From assembly GCA_905480575.1 (NCBI GenBank), contig CAJQQZ010000072.1:1-42015 (forward strand): 42,015 nucleotides of DNA. Reading direction: 5' to 3'. Positions 34,806-42,015 of this stretch are shown in pieces (positions within the stretch are counted from its first letter, which is position 1; each line of letters starts with the position of its first letter). Position numbers and translations under genes: made by a program. This stretch comes from an uncultured Alphaproteobacteria bacterium. Its GTDB lineage: Bacteria > Pseudomonadota > Alphaproteobacteria > UBA7985 > CAJQQZ01. The notes beneath the pieces are model-generated. The model ran no database searches, was not told the origin of the DNA, and worked only from the letters and a program-made list of their open reading frames with translations.

Positions 34806-35675
34806 ATGGTCGAGCTGCAAATTCAGAATTTCAACCTCTTTGGCGAGAGCGGGGATTTACCAGACGTGGTCCATTGTGAGACCATTGCCTTTCGTTCCCA
34901 TCTTCATGATTGGCAATTGCCGCGCCATCGTCATGCCCGGCTCCATCAGGTGCTATTAATTGAGGAAGGCGGCGGACAGGCCGAGATCGAAGGGGAACAC
35001 CATGTGCTAGCACCCGCCTCTTTCATCAATCTACCGGCAGGCATCATTCACGGTTTTTCCTTCCATGAATCCACGGTCGGCTGGGTGATCACGATGGGTG
35101 TCGAAGCCCTTGACCAAACATTACAAGACAATGAGGGGTTGAGGCCGGTTCTGTCACGCGCGCACATTGGTCATGACGTTGAGGGCATGAAGGATGTGAT
35201 GGTCGTGCTGTTCAAGGAATTTAGCGGCCGACGCTTTGCCCGCGCTCACGTTCTTCGTTCCCTGACTGGGGTGCTGCTTGGCCTTGTGGCGCAGCGGATT
35301 TTTGAAGGGGATGAGGCTGTTGTTGCGGCACCAGACAGGCCCCTGCAACGCCGGTTCGAAGCCCTGGTGGAGGAAGAATTTCTCGCTCATTGGAATGTTA
35401 GCGATTATGCGCAAAAGCTGGGTCTGTCTCCAACCCACTTAAGCAGAGTAATTAGAACCACTACTGGCCTGCCGGCATCCAGAGTGATTGAAGCCCGCAT
35501 GTTAAGGGAGGCACGACGGCTTCTAGCCTATACGAACCTGACGGTTTCCCAGGTTGCTTACAGACTTGGCTATAACGACCCTGCCTACTTTTCACGGTTC
35601 TTTACCAAAGCCACCGGGCTTTCACCCCGGGCCTTCAGGGCTCAGATCGAAGTCGGCGAAACAACAAGGGAATAA
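34806..35675 (+). CDS. AraC-family regulator of 4-hydroxybenzoate catabolism
   Basis: A 289-residue AraC/XylS-type activator. The N-terminal cupin domain shows the HxH-type segment LPRHRHARLHQVLLIEEGGGQAEI (split here across the ligand pocket) and INLPAGIIHGFSFHES. The C-terminal double helix-turn-helix has YAQKLGLSPTHLSRVIRTTT and VSQVAYRLGYNDPAYFSRFF. It is divergent from pobA with a shared promoter region, the arrangement of PobC/PobR-type activators that respond to 4-hydroxybenzoate. The effector is inferred from context. Confidence 0.88.
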   Translation: MVELQIQNFNLFGESGDLPDVVHCETIAFRSHLHDWQLPRHRHARLHQVLLIEEGGGQAEIEGEHHVLAPASFINLPAGIIHGFSFHESTVGWVITMGVEALDQTLQDNEGLRPVLSRAHIGHDVEGMKDVMVVLFKEFSGRRFARAHVLRSLTGVLLGLVAQRIFEGDEAVVAAPDRPLQRRFEALVEEEFLAHWNVSDYAQKLGLSPTHLSRVIRTTTGLPASRVIEARMLREARRLLAYTNLTVSQVAYRLGYNDPAYFSRFFTKATGLSPRAFRAQIEVGETTRE

Positions 35676-35717
35676 AGGCAGAATTAGAGCCAGCCATTCG
35701 ATGAAGGACAACAGGCC

Positions 35718-36566
35718 CTAGGCCGCACATTCCAGTAACATGGTGCCTGCACCAGTATTGGAGATCGGGATATGATAGTTCTGATGCAGAGCCGTAACTT
35801 TGTCACCTAGCGCTCCCCTCATCATCATCCACATCAAAAACTCAGTTCCTTGGGCACCTGCCTTTTCAACCAACTCGTGGCGAGAGATTTTGGTCAGCTC
35901 TTCCGGTGCTGTGACTATTTTTTCCATACACATCAGATCGAACTCCTTATTGATGAAGCCAGCACGCTCACCATCAAGTTGGTGTGACAGTCCGCCAGTG
36001 CCCAGAATGACGACTTTCACGTCTTCTGGATAGGAAAGGATTGCCTTGCGCAGTGCTTTGCCGAAATCCAAAGCTCTGTTTAAGGTCGGGATCGGGTGTT
36101 GGACAGTGTTTGCGCTGATCGGGACCGTACGTGGCATATCGGGATTGTGTGGTGCCCCCGGCCAAAAAAGCTGCATCGGGACGGTGAAGCCGTGGTCAAC
36201 GGCTAATTCTTGACAGGACGTAATGTCAAACTCATCAGCCACCATGCTTTCAATGATATGCCAGGAAAGCTTTGGGTCACCCGGGAAAGGTGGTAATTGA
36301 GGAATTCCCCACCCTTCGTCCTCATTGACATATTGGTGAGCCGCCCCGATAGCGAAGGTCGGCATTTTATCCAAAAAGAAGCCGAGACCATGATCATTGT
36401 AAATGTTGATAGCCACGTCTGGTTTGTGGTCATTCAACCAATCACGCACCGGCGGGTAACCCTCAAAGAAAGGCTTCCAGTAGGGATCTTCATAGAGTTC
36501 GTTAGCGATAGCGTTACCAACCGCAGGGATATGAGAAGAGGTCAAACCACCAATAATTCTGGCCAT
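35718..36566 (-). CDS. ligB: Protocatechuate 4,5-dioxygenase beta (catalytic) subunit
   Basis: A 282-residue class III extradiol dioxygenase, the catalytic subunit of protocatechuate 4,5-dioxygenase. Iron ligands by family match are His12 (LTSSH), His in IYNDHGLG and Glu in GTEFLMWMMM; the catalytic base His is in GGLSHQLDG. I chose the ATG at 36566, preceded by AGGAG, because the longer frame overlaps ligA with no matching sequence. It sits immediately after the alpha-subunit gene with a two-base gap. It cleaves protocatechuate to 4-carboxy-2-hydroxymuconate semialdehyde. The later genes of this route (ligC, ligI, ligJ, ligK) are not in the window. Confidence 0.93.
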   Translation of the reverse strand: MARIIGGLTSSHIPAVGNAIANELYEDPYWKPFFEGYPPVRDWLNDHKPDVAINIYNDHGLGFFLDKMPTFAIGAAHQYVNEDEGWGIPQLPPFPGDPKLSWHIIESMVADEFDITSCQELAVDHGFTVPMQLFWPGAPHNPDMPRTVPISANTVQHPIPTLNRALDFGKALRKAILSYPEDVKVVILGTGGLSHQLDGERAGFINKEFDLMCMEKIVTAPEELTKISRHELVEKAGAQGTEFLMWMMMRGALGDKVTALHQNYHIPISNTGAGTMLLECAA

Positions 36567-36568
36567 TG

Positions 36569-36928
36569 TCAATCTCCTGCCTTTCTGAGTTTTTCTTTGA
36601 ACGCCTCTTTTGTTATTCCTGTCTGCTGCGCGCCCACGTCTTGAACGTCGAGTTTGAACATGCCTGCAAATTTCGCCAGGTAATAGATATTGCCGCCAGC
36701 TGCGATCATCTCTAACACGTTTTTGTTTCGACAAGCCCGCTTTTGGTCCTCATTCAGTTTGAACTTATCGTAGTAGCTTTCGGGATCAGCCAGATATTCA
36801 TCACGGGCTGAGGCAACATTGAAAGAGTAGCACATCTTGTTCAGCTGATAGCCCTTCATAGCTTGCTCGCCATCGAACAGAGTTGTACCCGGAATTGTAG
36901 TGTGATGATCAAATTCGCTTGCGGTCAT
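36569..36928 (-). CDS. ligA: Protocatechuate 4,5-dioxygenase alpha (small) subunit
   Basis: A 119-residue LigA-type alpha subunit that caps the active site of LigB. Recognised by FDGEQAMKGYQLNKMCYSF followed by DEYLADPESYYDKFKLNEDQ and the ENV-like NVLEMIAAGGNIYYLAKFA segment, all classical for the family. An AGGAAAGAG ribosome-binding site precedes the ATG. It is directly upstream of ligB on the same strand, giving a two-gene operon. A 290-base non-coding gap separates it from the divergent transporter operon. Confidence 0.93.
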   Translation of the reverse strand: MTASEFDHHTTIPGTTLFDGEQAMKGYQLNKMCYSFNVASARDEYLADPESYYDKFKLNEDQKRACRNKNVLEMIAAGGNIYYLAKFAGMFKLDVQDVGAQQTGITKEAFKEKLRKAGD

Positions 36929-37218
36929 AGCTCTTTCCTAAAGTCCTTTAAAACACGAAACTACGATGCCAGAGCAGTGGCGACGGGTGAATGCACTAAG
37001 CGACAATAGTCTTGCACTATTCGAACATGCATCCGCGCCCAAGGCCACGCGTGCATCATTTCCCCCCGACCACATAAGTTAGCCCCCCTCCCGCAAGGAT
37101 CGCGAAAAATAAGGGCTTGTAGGGCCAATCAGCGTCAAATCGCGAGCAAATGCTTGACCTATTCCGCAAAAACACTAACTCTTGTCTCACGCCTAAGATT
37201 CTTGCTGGGGGATAAGCT
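36929..37218. promoter_or_regulatory. Divergent ligAB / ABC-transporter promoter region
   Basis: The largest non-coding gap in the window, 290 bases. It must hold the promoters of ligAB (minus) and the ABC transporter operon (plus). A weak sigma70-like pair, TTGACC (37154-37159) and TAACTC (37176-37181), lies about 40 bases before the transporter start. No riboswitch, small ORF or repeat stands out. Confidence 0.35.
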
Positions 37219-38322
37219 TTGAATTCAAACAAGCCAGAAGATTCCGTTGCCATTGATGTTCAATCGGTAACGAAAATTTTCAAGGGTGAGACGGAAGTCC
37301 TGGCTCTTGACGACGTCTCTGTTCAAGTTCGTGAAAACGAGTTCTTCACTCTCCTTGGCCCGTCTGGCTGTGGTAAAACCACGCTGTTGCGACTCATCGC
37401 TGGATTTGAGCACCCGACGGATGGCCGCATAAAATTGCACGGTTCTGATATTTCCCTTCTCCCACCCAACAAGCGTCCCGTAAACACCGTTTTCCAAAAC
37501 TATGCGCTGTTCCCACATATGACTGTGGCGGGAAACATTGAGTTTGGTTTGGAAATGATGGGCCAGGCAAAAGCCGAGCGTTCTGCAACCGTTGATCGCA
37601 TGCTGGCACTGGTGCAAATGGAGGAACTCAAAAACCGCCGTATCACCGAAATATCTGGCGGTCAGCAACAGCGTGTTGCTCTTGCTCGTGCATTGGCACC
37701 TCATCCCAAGGTTCTGCTTTTGGATGAACCGCTTTCCGCGTTGGATCTCAAGCTCCGCAAGGAGATGCAGATCGAACTAAAACGGCTGCAACACGAAACG
37801 GGTATTACCTTTGTGTTTGTGACACATGATCAAGAAGAAGCTCTGACAATGTCAGATCGCGTCGCCGTTATGAGCGCTGGCAAAATTCTGCAGGTTGGCA
37901 GTCCTCGAGACATCTACGACCATCCAACTGATCGTTTCGTTGCTAACTTCATTGGTGAAAGTAATTTCCTGAATGCGGAACTCACCAAGGTTTCAAAAGG
38001 GAAAGGGATGATCAAATTAGCATCAGGTGCAGAACTAGATGCCTCGCTGCCATCAGACGCACCGGCGGTTGGCCCCGTTTCGATTCTCATTAGGCCTGAG
38101 CATAGCCAGCTAACCAAGCGCTCATCGAAAGCGCCGCTTTCAGGTTCGATAGACAACATTGTTTATTTCGGTACCGACACTCATTTTCACATTACGCTTG
38201 AGACAAGTGAAGCCTTCACGGTGCGGACACAAAACAAGCCTGGTTTTGAAGGCGCATTCCAAATCGGAGATCAAGTCTCACTCACCATCGAACCCGACGC
38301 CGTTCAGGTTCTGAAAGACTAA
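37219..38322 (+). CDS. Polyamine-type ABC transporter ATPase (PotA-like)
   Basis: A 367-residue ABC ATPase of the spermidine/putrescine-opine (PotA) group. Walker [11 protein letters not shown]-loop [12 protein letters not shown], signature [15 protein letters not shown], Walker [13 protein letters not shown] and H-loop [13 protein letters not shown] are intact. A TOBE domain occupies about residues 280-365. The start is TTG with GGGGGA upstream; no ATG lies at a sensible place. It powers import through the two permeases encoded next. The transported compound, a polyamine, opine or quaternary amine, is not decided by the ATPase. Confidence 0.92.
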   Translation: MNSNKPEDSVAIDVQSVTKIFKGETEVLALDDVSVQVRENEFFTLLGPSGCGKTTLLRLIAGFEHPTDGRIKLHGSDISLLPPNKRPVNTVFQNYALFPHMTVAGNIEFGLEMMGQAKAERSATVDRMLALVQMEELKNRRITEISGGQQQRVALARALAPHPKVLLLDEPLSALDLKLRKEMQIELKRLQHETGITFVFVTHDQEEALTMSDRVAVMSAGKILQVGSPRDIYDHPTDRFVANFIGESNFLNAELTKVSKGKGMIKLASGAELDASLPSDAPAVGPVSILIRPEHSQLTKRSSKAPLSGSIDNIVYFGTDTHFHITLETSEAFTVRTQNKPGFEGAFQIGDQVSLTIEPDAVQVLKD

Positions 38323-38340
38323 GGCAAGGAGGAGCAAAAA

Positions 38341-39291
38341 ATGACACAGCAAAACAGCTCCCCTTCAATGAAAACGGCCAAAGAAGTCGAAGAATTCGCC
38401 CGTCGGCAAGACACAAAAAACCGCTTGCTCTTGGCTAGCCCGGCGATTTTAATCATCACCCTATTCGCTGCAGGACCCCTTCTTATTGTGGTTCTCTATT
38501 CATTCTTGACCGCTGGAGATTACGGTAATGTCAAATGGATATTCTCGACGGATGGATGGTTTTCCGTATTCATGCAGCGCGATATATTCGATGATACGCT
38601 GCAAATTGCAGATGCACACGTTTCGATATTCTGGCGTTCGATCAAACTCTCGTTGCTAACAACCGTTCTAACGGCCGCCTTTGGCATCCCAACGGCTTAT
38701 TTCATTGCAACCCGCCCCCTCAGCCAGAGAAATCTTTGGCTCTTCTTGATTACCGTACCTTTTTGGACAAACCTCTTGGTTCGCACGATCGCAGTCATGG
38801 AGTTGATCCGCGGAGAAGGCGTCATCAACAACGTTCTGCGTTGGGCCCATATTATCGACGATCCAATCCAAATGATGTTTACAGACTTCGCCATCGCTTT
38901 CGGTATGACCTATGTTTATCTGCCGCTGATGGTCTTGCCGGTCTATGCTTCGATTGAGAAACTAGATTTCCGCCTGGTTGAAGCCGCTTACGACCTTTAC
39001 GCCAATCGATGGAAGTGTTTCTGGAGAGTGATACTACCTATTGTGAAGCCCGGAATGATCGCCGGGTCCATTTTGGTTTTTGTTCCCTCTCTCGGCGCCT
39101 ACATCACACCGCGTGTGCTGGGCGGTGGTAAGAACCTCATGTTTGGCAACCTCATAGAACTGCAATTCGGACAGGGGCGAAATTGGCCATTAGGGGCCGC
39201 TTTATCAATCTCATTGATGGTGCTGGTGATGGTCGCATTGCTCTACTACGTAAAGGTTTCGGGAGGAGATGATAACAATGAGCATCGCTAG
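38341..39291 (+). CDS. Polyamine-type ABC transporter permease (PotB-like)
   Basis: A 316-residue inner-membrane permease with about six transmembrane segments and a long periplasmic loop after the first. The EAA motif that docks the ATPase is EAAYDLYANRWKCFWRVILP. FVPSLGAYITPRVLGGGK is typical of PotB/PotH. A strong AGGAGG precedes the ATG. It overlaps the next permease gene, as expected in a single operon, and pairs with it as a heterodimer. Confidence 0.92.
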   Translation: MTQQNSSPSMKTAKEVEEFARRQDTKNRLLLASPAILIITLFAAGPLLIVVLYSFLTAGDYGNVKWIFSTDGWFSVFMQRDIFDDTLQIADAHVSIFWRSIKLSLLTTVLTAAFGIPTAYFIATRPLSQRNLWLFLITVPFWTNLLVRTIAVMELIRGEGVINNVLRWAHIIDDPIQMMFTDFAIAFGMTYVYLPLMVLPVYASIEKLDFRLVEAAYDLYANRWKCFWRVILPIVKPGMIAGSILVFVPSLGAYITPRVLGGGKNLMFGNLIELQFGQGRNWPLGAALSISLMVLVMVALLYYVKVSGGDDNNEHR

Positions 39292-40096
39292 TCTTCTCCA
39301 AAGACCATTCTCGGTCAAACGTATTCCCGGCTTTGCCACGATTGCGATCATAACTTTCTTCTGCCTCTATGCACCGGTAATTATTCTGGTTGCCTATTCA
39401 TTTAATGCTGGCACTTCTCTGGCGATATGGGAAGGGTTCTCTCTCGTCTGGTACCAACAAGCTATCGCCAACGAAGCCGTGCAAGCCGCCGGGCTACGAT
39501 CGCTTGCTTTGGCATCCATCGCAGCCACGATTGCCACTGTTGCAGCCACGATGGCAGGGCTTGCCACCACGCGCAAAAGGCCGTTTAAAGGTCAAACCGC
39601 TGTTTACACACTCATCAACCAGCCGTTGATGGTTCCTGAGATTGTGACCGCCGTTGCTCTGTTGATTTTCTTCGCAATCATCAAAGTAGCCACTGGCTAT
39701 CAGGGTATGGGTTATCTGATCGTGGCTCACACGGCCTTCTGCATTCCCTTTGCCTATTTACCGATCAGAGCAAGATTGCAAGGCATGGACCTATCGCTCG
39801 AACGCGCTGCGGCCGACCTCTACGCCACACCTTGGTTAACCTTCAAGCGCATCACCTTGCCGATCATGGCCCCGGGGATCATGGCCGGTTTTATGCTGGC
39901 CTTTGTGATTTCCCTGGATGACGTGGTGATTTCTGAATTCGTGAAGACACCCGGCCAAGAGACACTGCCAACATATATGCTGGGGCAACTACGCCGTGTC
40001 GTGACACCCGAAGTCAACGCGATTTCGTCTGTCTTGCTTGCTATCAGCATCCTATTCGTAGCCCTCTTTTTCTTTCTGAACAGCAGGAGGAGCTGA
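39278..40096 (+). CDS. Polyamine-type ABC transporter permease (PotC-like)
   Basis: A 272-residue permease of the PotC/PotI type. About six membrane segments; EAA motif ERAAADLYATPWLTFKRITLP; FVISLDDVVISEFVKTPG near the C-terminus is characteristic. I chose the ATG at 39278, nine bases after GGAGGAG, over the ATG at 39269, which abuts that site. It overlaps the PotB-like gene by 14 bases. Confidence 0.92.
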   Translation: MSIASLLQRPFSVKRIPGFATIAIITFFCLYAPVIILVAYSFNAGTSLAIWEGFSLVWYQQAIANEAVQAAGLRSLALASIAATIATVAATMAGLATTRKRPFKGQTAVYTLINQPLMVPEIVTAVALLIFFAIIKVATGYQGMGYLIVAHTAFCIPFAYLPIRARLQGMDLSLERAAADLYATPWLTFKRITLPIMAPGIMAGFMLAFVISLDDVVISEFVKTPGQETLPTYMLGQLRRVVTPEVNAISSVLLAISILFVALFFFLNSRRS

Positions 40097-40142
40097 GGGA
40101 TTTAAGACCGGCCCGGAGAGGCCATAAACATGGAGAAGTGAA

Positions 40143-41177
40143 ATGAAGACTAAACTCTTATCGGCCGCATGTGGCCTAGCCCTTGTTGCCGGAAGCACGG
40201 CAGCACAGGCGGAAGGTACCCTTAACATCTTCAACTGGGGTAACTACACAAATCCAGACCTCATCACCAAATTCGAAGCTGAAACTGGCATCAAGGTCAC
40301 GATCACTGACTATGATTCCAACGATACAGCATTGGCTAAGATCAAAGCCGGTGGCCACGGATTTGACATCGTCGTTCCAACGCACGGTTACGTTCCGATT
40401 TACATCGGCGAAGGTCTGTTGATGGAAACCCGTCCCGACCAAATGGAAAACTTCAAAAACGTATCCAGCACTTGGGTTGACGTTGAGTGGGATCAAGGTC
40501 GCCGCTATACCGTTCCCTGGCAGTGGGGTTCCACAGGCGTTGTTGTAAACACCAAATACTATAAAGGTGATATCAACACATCCGCCATTTTCATGGACCC
40601 ACCGGACGAGCTGAAAGGCAAAATCAACGTTGTGCCTGAAATGGGTGACGTCATGGGCCTCGCGATCATGTATCATGGTGGTGAGCCGTGTACCGACGAC
40701 AAAACGCTTCTCAAGAAGGTCCGTGACAGCCTGGTTGCAGCCAAAGAACATTGGCTTGGCATGGACTACGGTAACCTTGAGAAGTTCGCGAAAGAAGATC
40801 TTTGGGCCGGTGTGAACTGGAACGGTTCAACATTCCGTATGCGCCTCCAGAACGAAAACATCGCTTATGGCTATCCAAAAGAAGGTTACATCTTGTGGAT
40901 GGATTCAGTCGCGGTTCTTGCTGATGCAAAGAACGTCGACGAAGCCAAAGCATTCCAGAACTTCGTGATGGATCCAGAGAATGCAGCGTTGATCTCAGCC
41001 TTTGCACGTTACTCAAACGGCATCGATGGTTCTGACGCTTTCATGCCTGAAGACATGCAGACAGCGCCTGAAGTTGTTGTGCCAGCTGAGCACGCCAGCA
41101 ATGGTAAGTTCGTGCTTGCTTGTCCTCCAGACGTTCAAGCTCTCTACACACGCATCTGGACTGACCTCCAGAAGTAA
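40143..41177 (+). CDS. Periplasmic polyamine-type solute-binding protein (PotD-like)
   Basis: A 344-residue extracellular binding protein. A signal peptide (LLSAACGLALVAGSTAAQA) ends near residue 23. The mature start EGTLNIFNWGNYTNPDLITKFE is the PotD/PotF opening, and YDSNDTALAKIKAGGHGFDIVVP follows in two parts. It delivers the ligand to the permease pair encoded upstream. Aromatic residues such as W in WDQGRRYTVPWQWGSTG, and D/E in LWAGVNWNGST, probably form the amine-binding box. A GGAG ribosome-binding site precedes the ATG. The substrate may be a polyamine or another amine. Confidence 0.92.
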   Translation: MKTKLLSAACGLALVAGSTAAQAEGTLNIFNWGNYTNPDLITKFEAETGIKVTITDYDSNDTALAKIKAGGHGFDIVVPTHGYVPIYIGEGLLMETRPDQMENFKNVSSTWVDVEWDQGRRYTVPWQWGSTGVVVNTKYYKGDINTSAIFMDPPDELKGKINVVPEMGDVMGLAIMYHGGEPCTDDKTLLKKVRDSLVAAKEHWLGMDYGNLEKFAKEDLWAGVNWNGSTFRMRLQNENIAYGYPKEGYILWMDSVAVLADAKNVDEAKAFQNFVMDPENAALISAFARYSNGIDGSDAFMPEDMQTAPEVVVPAEHASNGKFVLACPPDVQALYTRIWTDLQK

Positions 41178-41185
41178 TCCCGGTT

Positions 41186-41212
41186 GGTTGGCCCGGGTTT
41201 CTCGGGCCAACC
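41186..41212 (+). terminator. Hairpin downstream of the transporter operon
   Basis: A perfect 10-base stem, GGTTGGCCCG (41186-41195) with CGGGCCAACC (41203-41212), and a seven-base loop lie nine bases past the binding-protein stop. ACTTT follows, so the T-run is weak. It may terminate, or reduce, transcription into the hydrolase gene and protect the abundant binding-protein mRNA. Confidence 0.75.
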
Positions 41213-41229
41213 ACTTTGGCCCTTTCCAA

Positions 41230-42015
41230 ATGAATTCATATAAAAACTCCGACCCACGCCCTCCCATTATGGACGGCTCTTCGCCGCCAAAAGAATGGCG
41301 GGTGCCTCGTAACGACTGGGATCAACCGCCATGGAACCGCTGGTCCTTTCAAAACGTTCGCAAGATTTTGCCGACGGAAAATGTTTCGCGTGGAAATGGA
41401 CCAATCACGCCTTTGGAAGAGAATCATCAAGCCATTGGTGGCATTAGTTTCAAAAATGCTGACGGTGAGCAAACATCCGTCGACCAGATGTTGGACGATA
41501 CTTACACCGATGGCTTTCTGATTTGCCACATGGGTAAGGTCGTTCATGAATCTTACTACAACGGCATGACGGCGAGCAGTCAACACCTTGCTCAATCAGT
41601 GTCCAAATCTGTCACCTCAACGGTCACAGGTATCATGATTGGGCGCGGGCTGATGGATCCACAAGCGCCTATCACAACCTACCTACCTGAACTGGAACAA
41701 ACGGCATGGAAAGATGCCAAGCTCCAGCACGTTCTCGACATGGCAAGTGGTGTCAAATTCAGCGAGGAATACACGGACCCGCTTTCTGATATCGGCAAAA
41801 CCGATGTTGCTTCAGGTTGGCGCGAGCCTCCGCCCAGTGTCGACACAAGCGACTGGCCGACTTGCATATGGGATCAAATCCTGGGCCTCAAAGAAACCGA
41901 TGCTGCCCACGGCGCTCGTTTCTACTACCGCTCGATTGAAACCGACGTCATTGCCCATGCGATGCAGCGGGTGACTGCCAAAAGCCTCGCCCAATTGGTG
42001 AGTGATGAAATTTGG
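41230..42015 (+). CDS. Beta-lactamase-family serine hydrolase (cut by window edge)
   Basis: The first 262 codons of a class C beta-lactamase/6-aminohexanoate-dimer-hydrolase-like protein; the 3' end lies beyond the window. The nucleophile motif SxxK is S123-V-S-K126 within AQSVSKSVTSTVTG, and the second motif is Y233-R-S235 (YYRSIETD), as in the nylon-oligomer hydrolase group. VLDMASGVKFSEEYTDP is also typical. There is no signal peptide, so it is probably cytoplasmic. No clear ribosome-binding site precedes the ATG; another ATG at 41269 is possible. Standing after an amine importer, it may hydrolyse an imported amide or ester, which is inference. Confidence 0.85.
   Translation, partial: MNSYKNSDPRPPIMDGSSPPKEWRVPRNDWDQPPWNRWSFQNVRKILPTENVSRGNGPITPLEENHQAIGGISFKNADGEQTSVDQMLDDTYTDGFLICHMGKVVHESYYNGMTASSQHLAQSVSKSVTSTVTGIMIGRGLMDPQAPITTYLPELEQTAWKDAKLQHVLDMASGVKFSEEYTDPLSDIGKTDVASGWREPPPSVDTSDWPTCIWDQILGLKETDAAHGARFYYRSIETDVIAHAMQRVTAKSLAQLVSDEIW

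Overview
The window looks like a chromosomal catabolic region from a Gram-negative alphaproteobacterium. Supporting signs are the TolC-type outer-membrane protein, the LigAB protocatechuate 4,5-dioxygenase, non-pyrrolysine MttB-family proteins with Arg/Ser-rich N-termini, mosaic palindromic repeats starting TGTCAYCCC, and codon use at roughly 50-55% GC by eye. A marine relative of Rhodospirillales or Rhodobacterales is my guess, not something the sequence proves. I see no rRNA, tRNA, CRISPR array, transposase or phage gene.

Layout. (a) 262-5511, all on the minus strand: a class III CoA-transferase, two tandem paralogous membrane-anchored proteins of unknown function, a GlxA-type AraC regulator broken by one in-frame amber codon, and a NicO nickel/cobalt transporter with its DUF1007 partner. 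(b) 5646-10358, plus strand: Rieske oxygenase, SDR, BKACE (DUF849), SDR and a carnitine-dehydrogenase-like enzyme, which look like a pathway for a carnitine/betaine-like compound. (c) 10497-17967, minus strand: an RhtB/LysE exporter, then a tightly packed set of TPP enzyme, DgcA/TMADH-like flavoprotein, MttB-family methyltransferase and TcuA-like FAD dehydrogenase. (d) 18038-22793, plus strand, divergent from (c): GntR regulator, aldehyde dehydrogenase, membrane adenylate cyclase and FrhB-like iron-sulfur protein, nearly all overlapping. A perfect 12-bp palindrome lies between (c) and (d).

(e) 22819-24870, minus: fumarylpyruvate-hydrolase-like and gentisate-dioxygenase-like proteins. (f) 25114-29173, minus: dimethylglycine/sarcosine-dehydrogenase-like flavoprotein and a second MttB homologue, with a divergent LysR gene at 29274. 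(g) 30206-33265, minus: TolC-family protein and a fold-type II PLP enzyme. (h) 33460-36928: PobA, a divergent AraC regulator and LigBA, giving 4-hydroxybenzoate to protocatechuate to 4,5-ring cleavage. (i) 37219-41177, plus: a complete polyamine/opine-type ABC importer, a strong hairpin, then a serine hydrolase that runs off the right edge.

Together the genes read as a scavenging island for methylated amines, betaines, polyamines and hydroxybenzoates. The Rieske oxygenase, DgcA-like and DMGDH-like proteins and the two MttB homologues give several different ways of removing N-methyl groups. The dehydrogenase plus BKACE handle the carbon chain. The most interesting part is the divergent block 11322-22793. 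It pairs an MttB methyltransferase lacking any visible corrinoid protein with an FrhB-like Fe-S protein and an adenylate cyclase under what looks like shared GntR control. Functions are assigned from recognisable family motifs; substrates are inference throughout.
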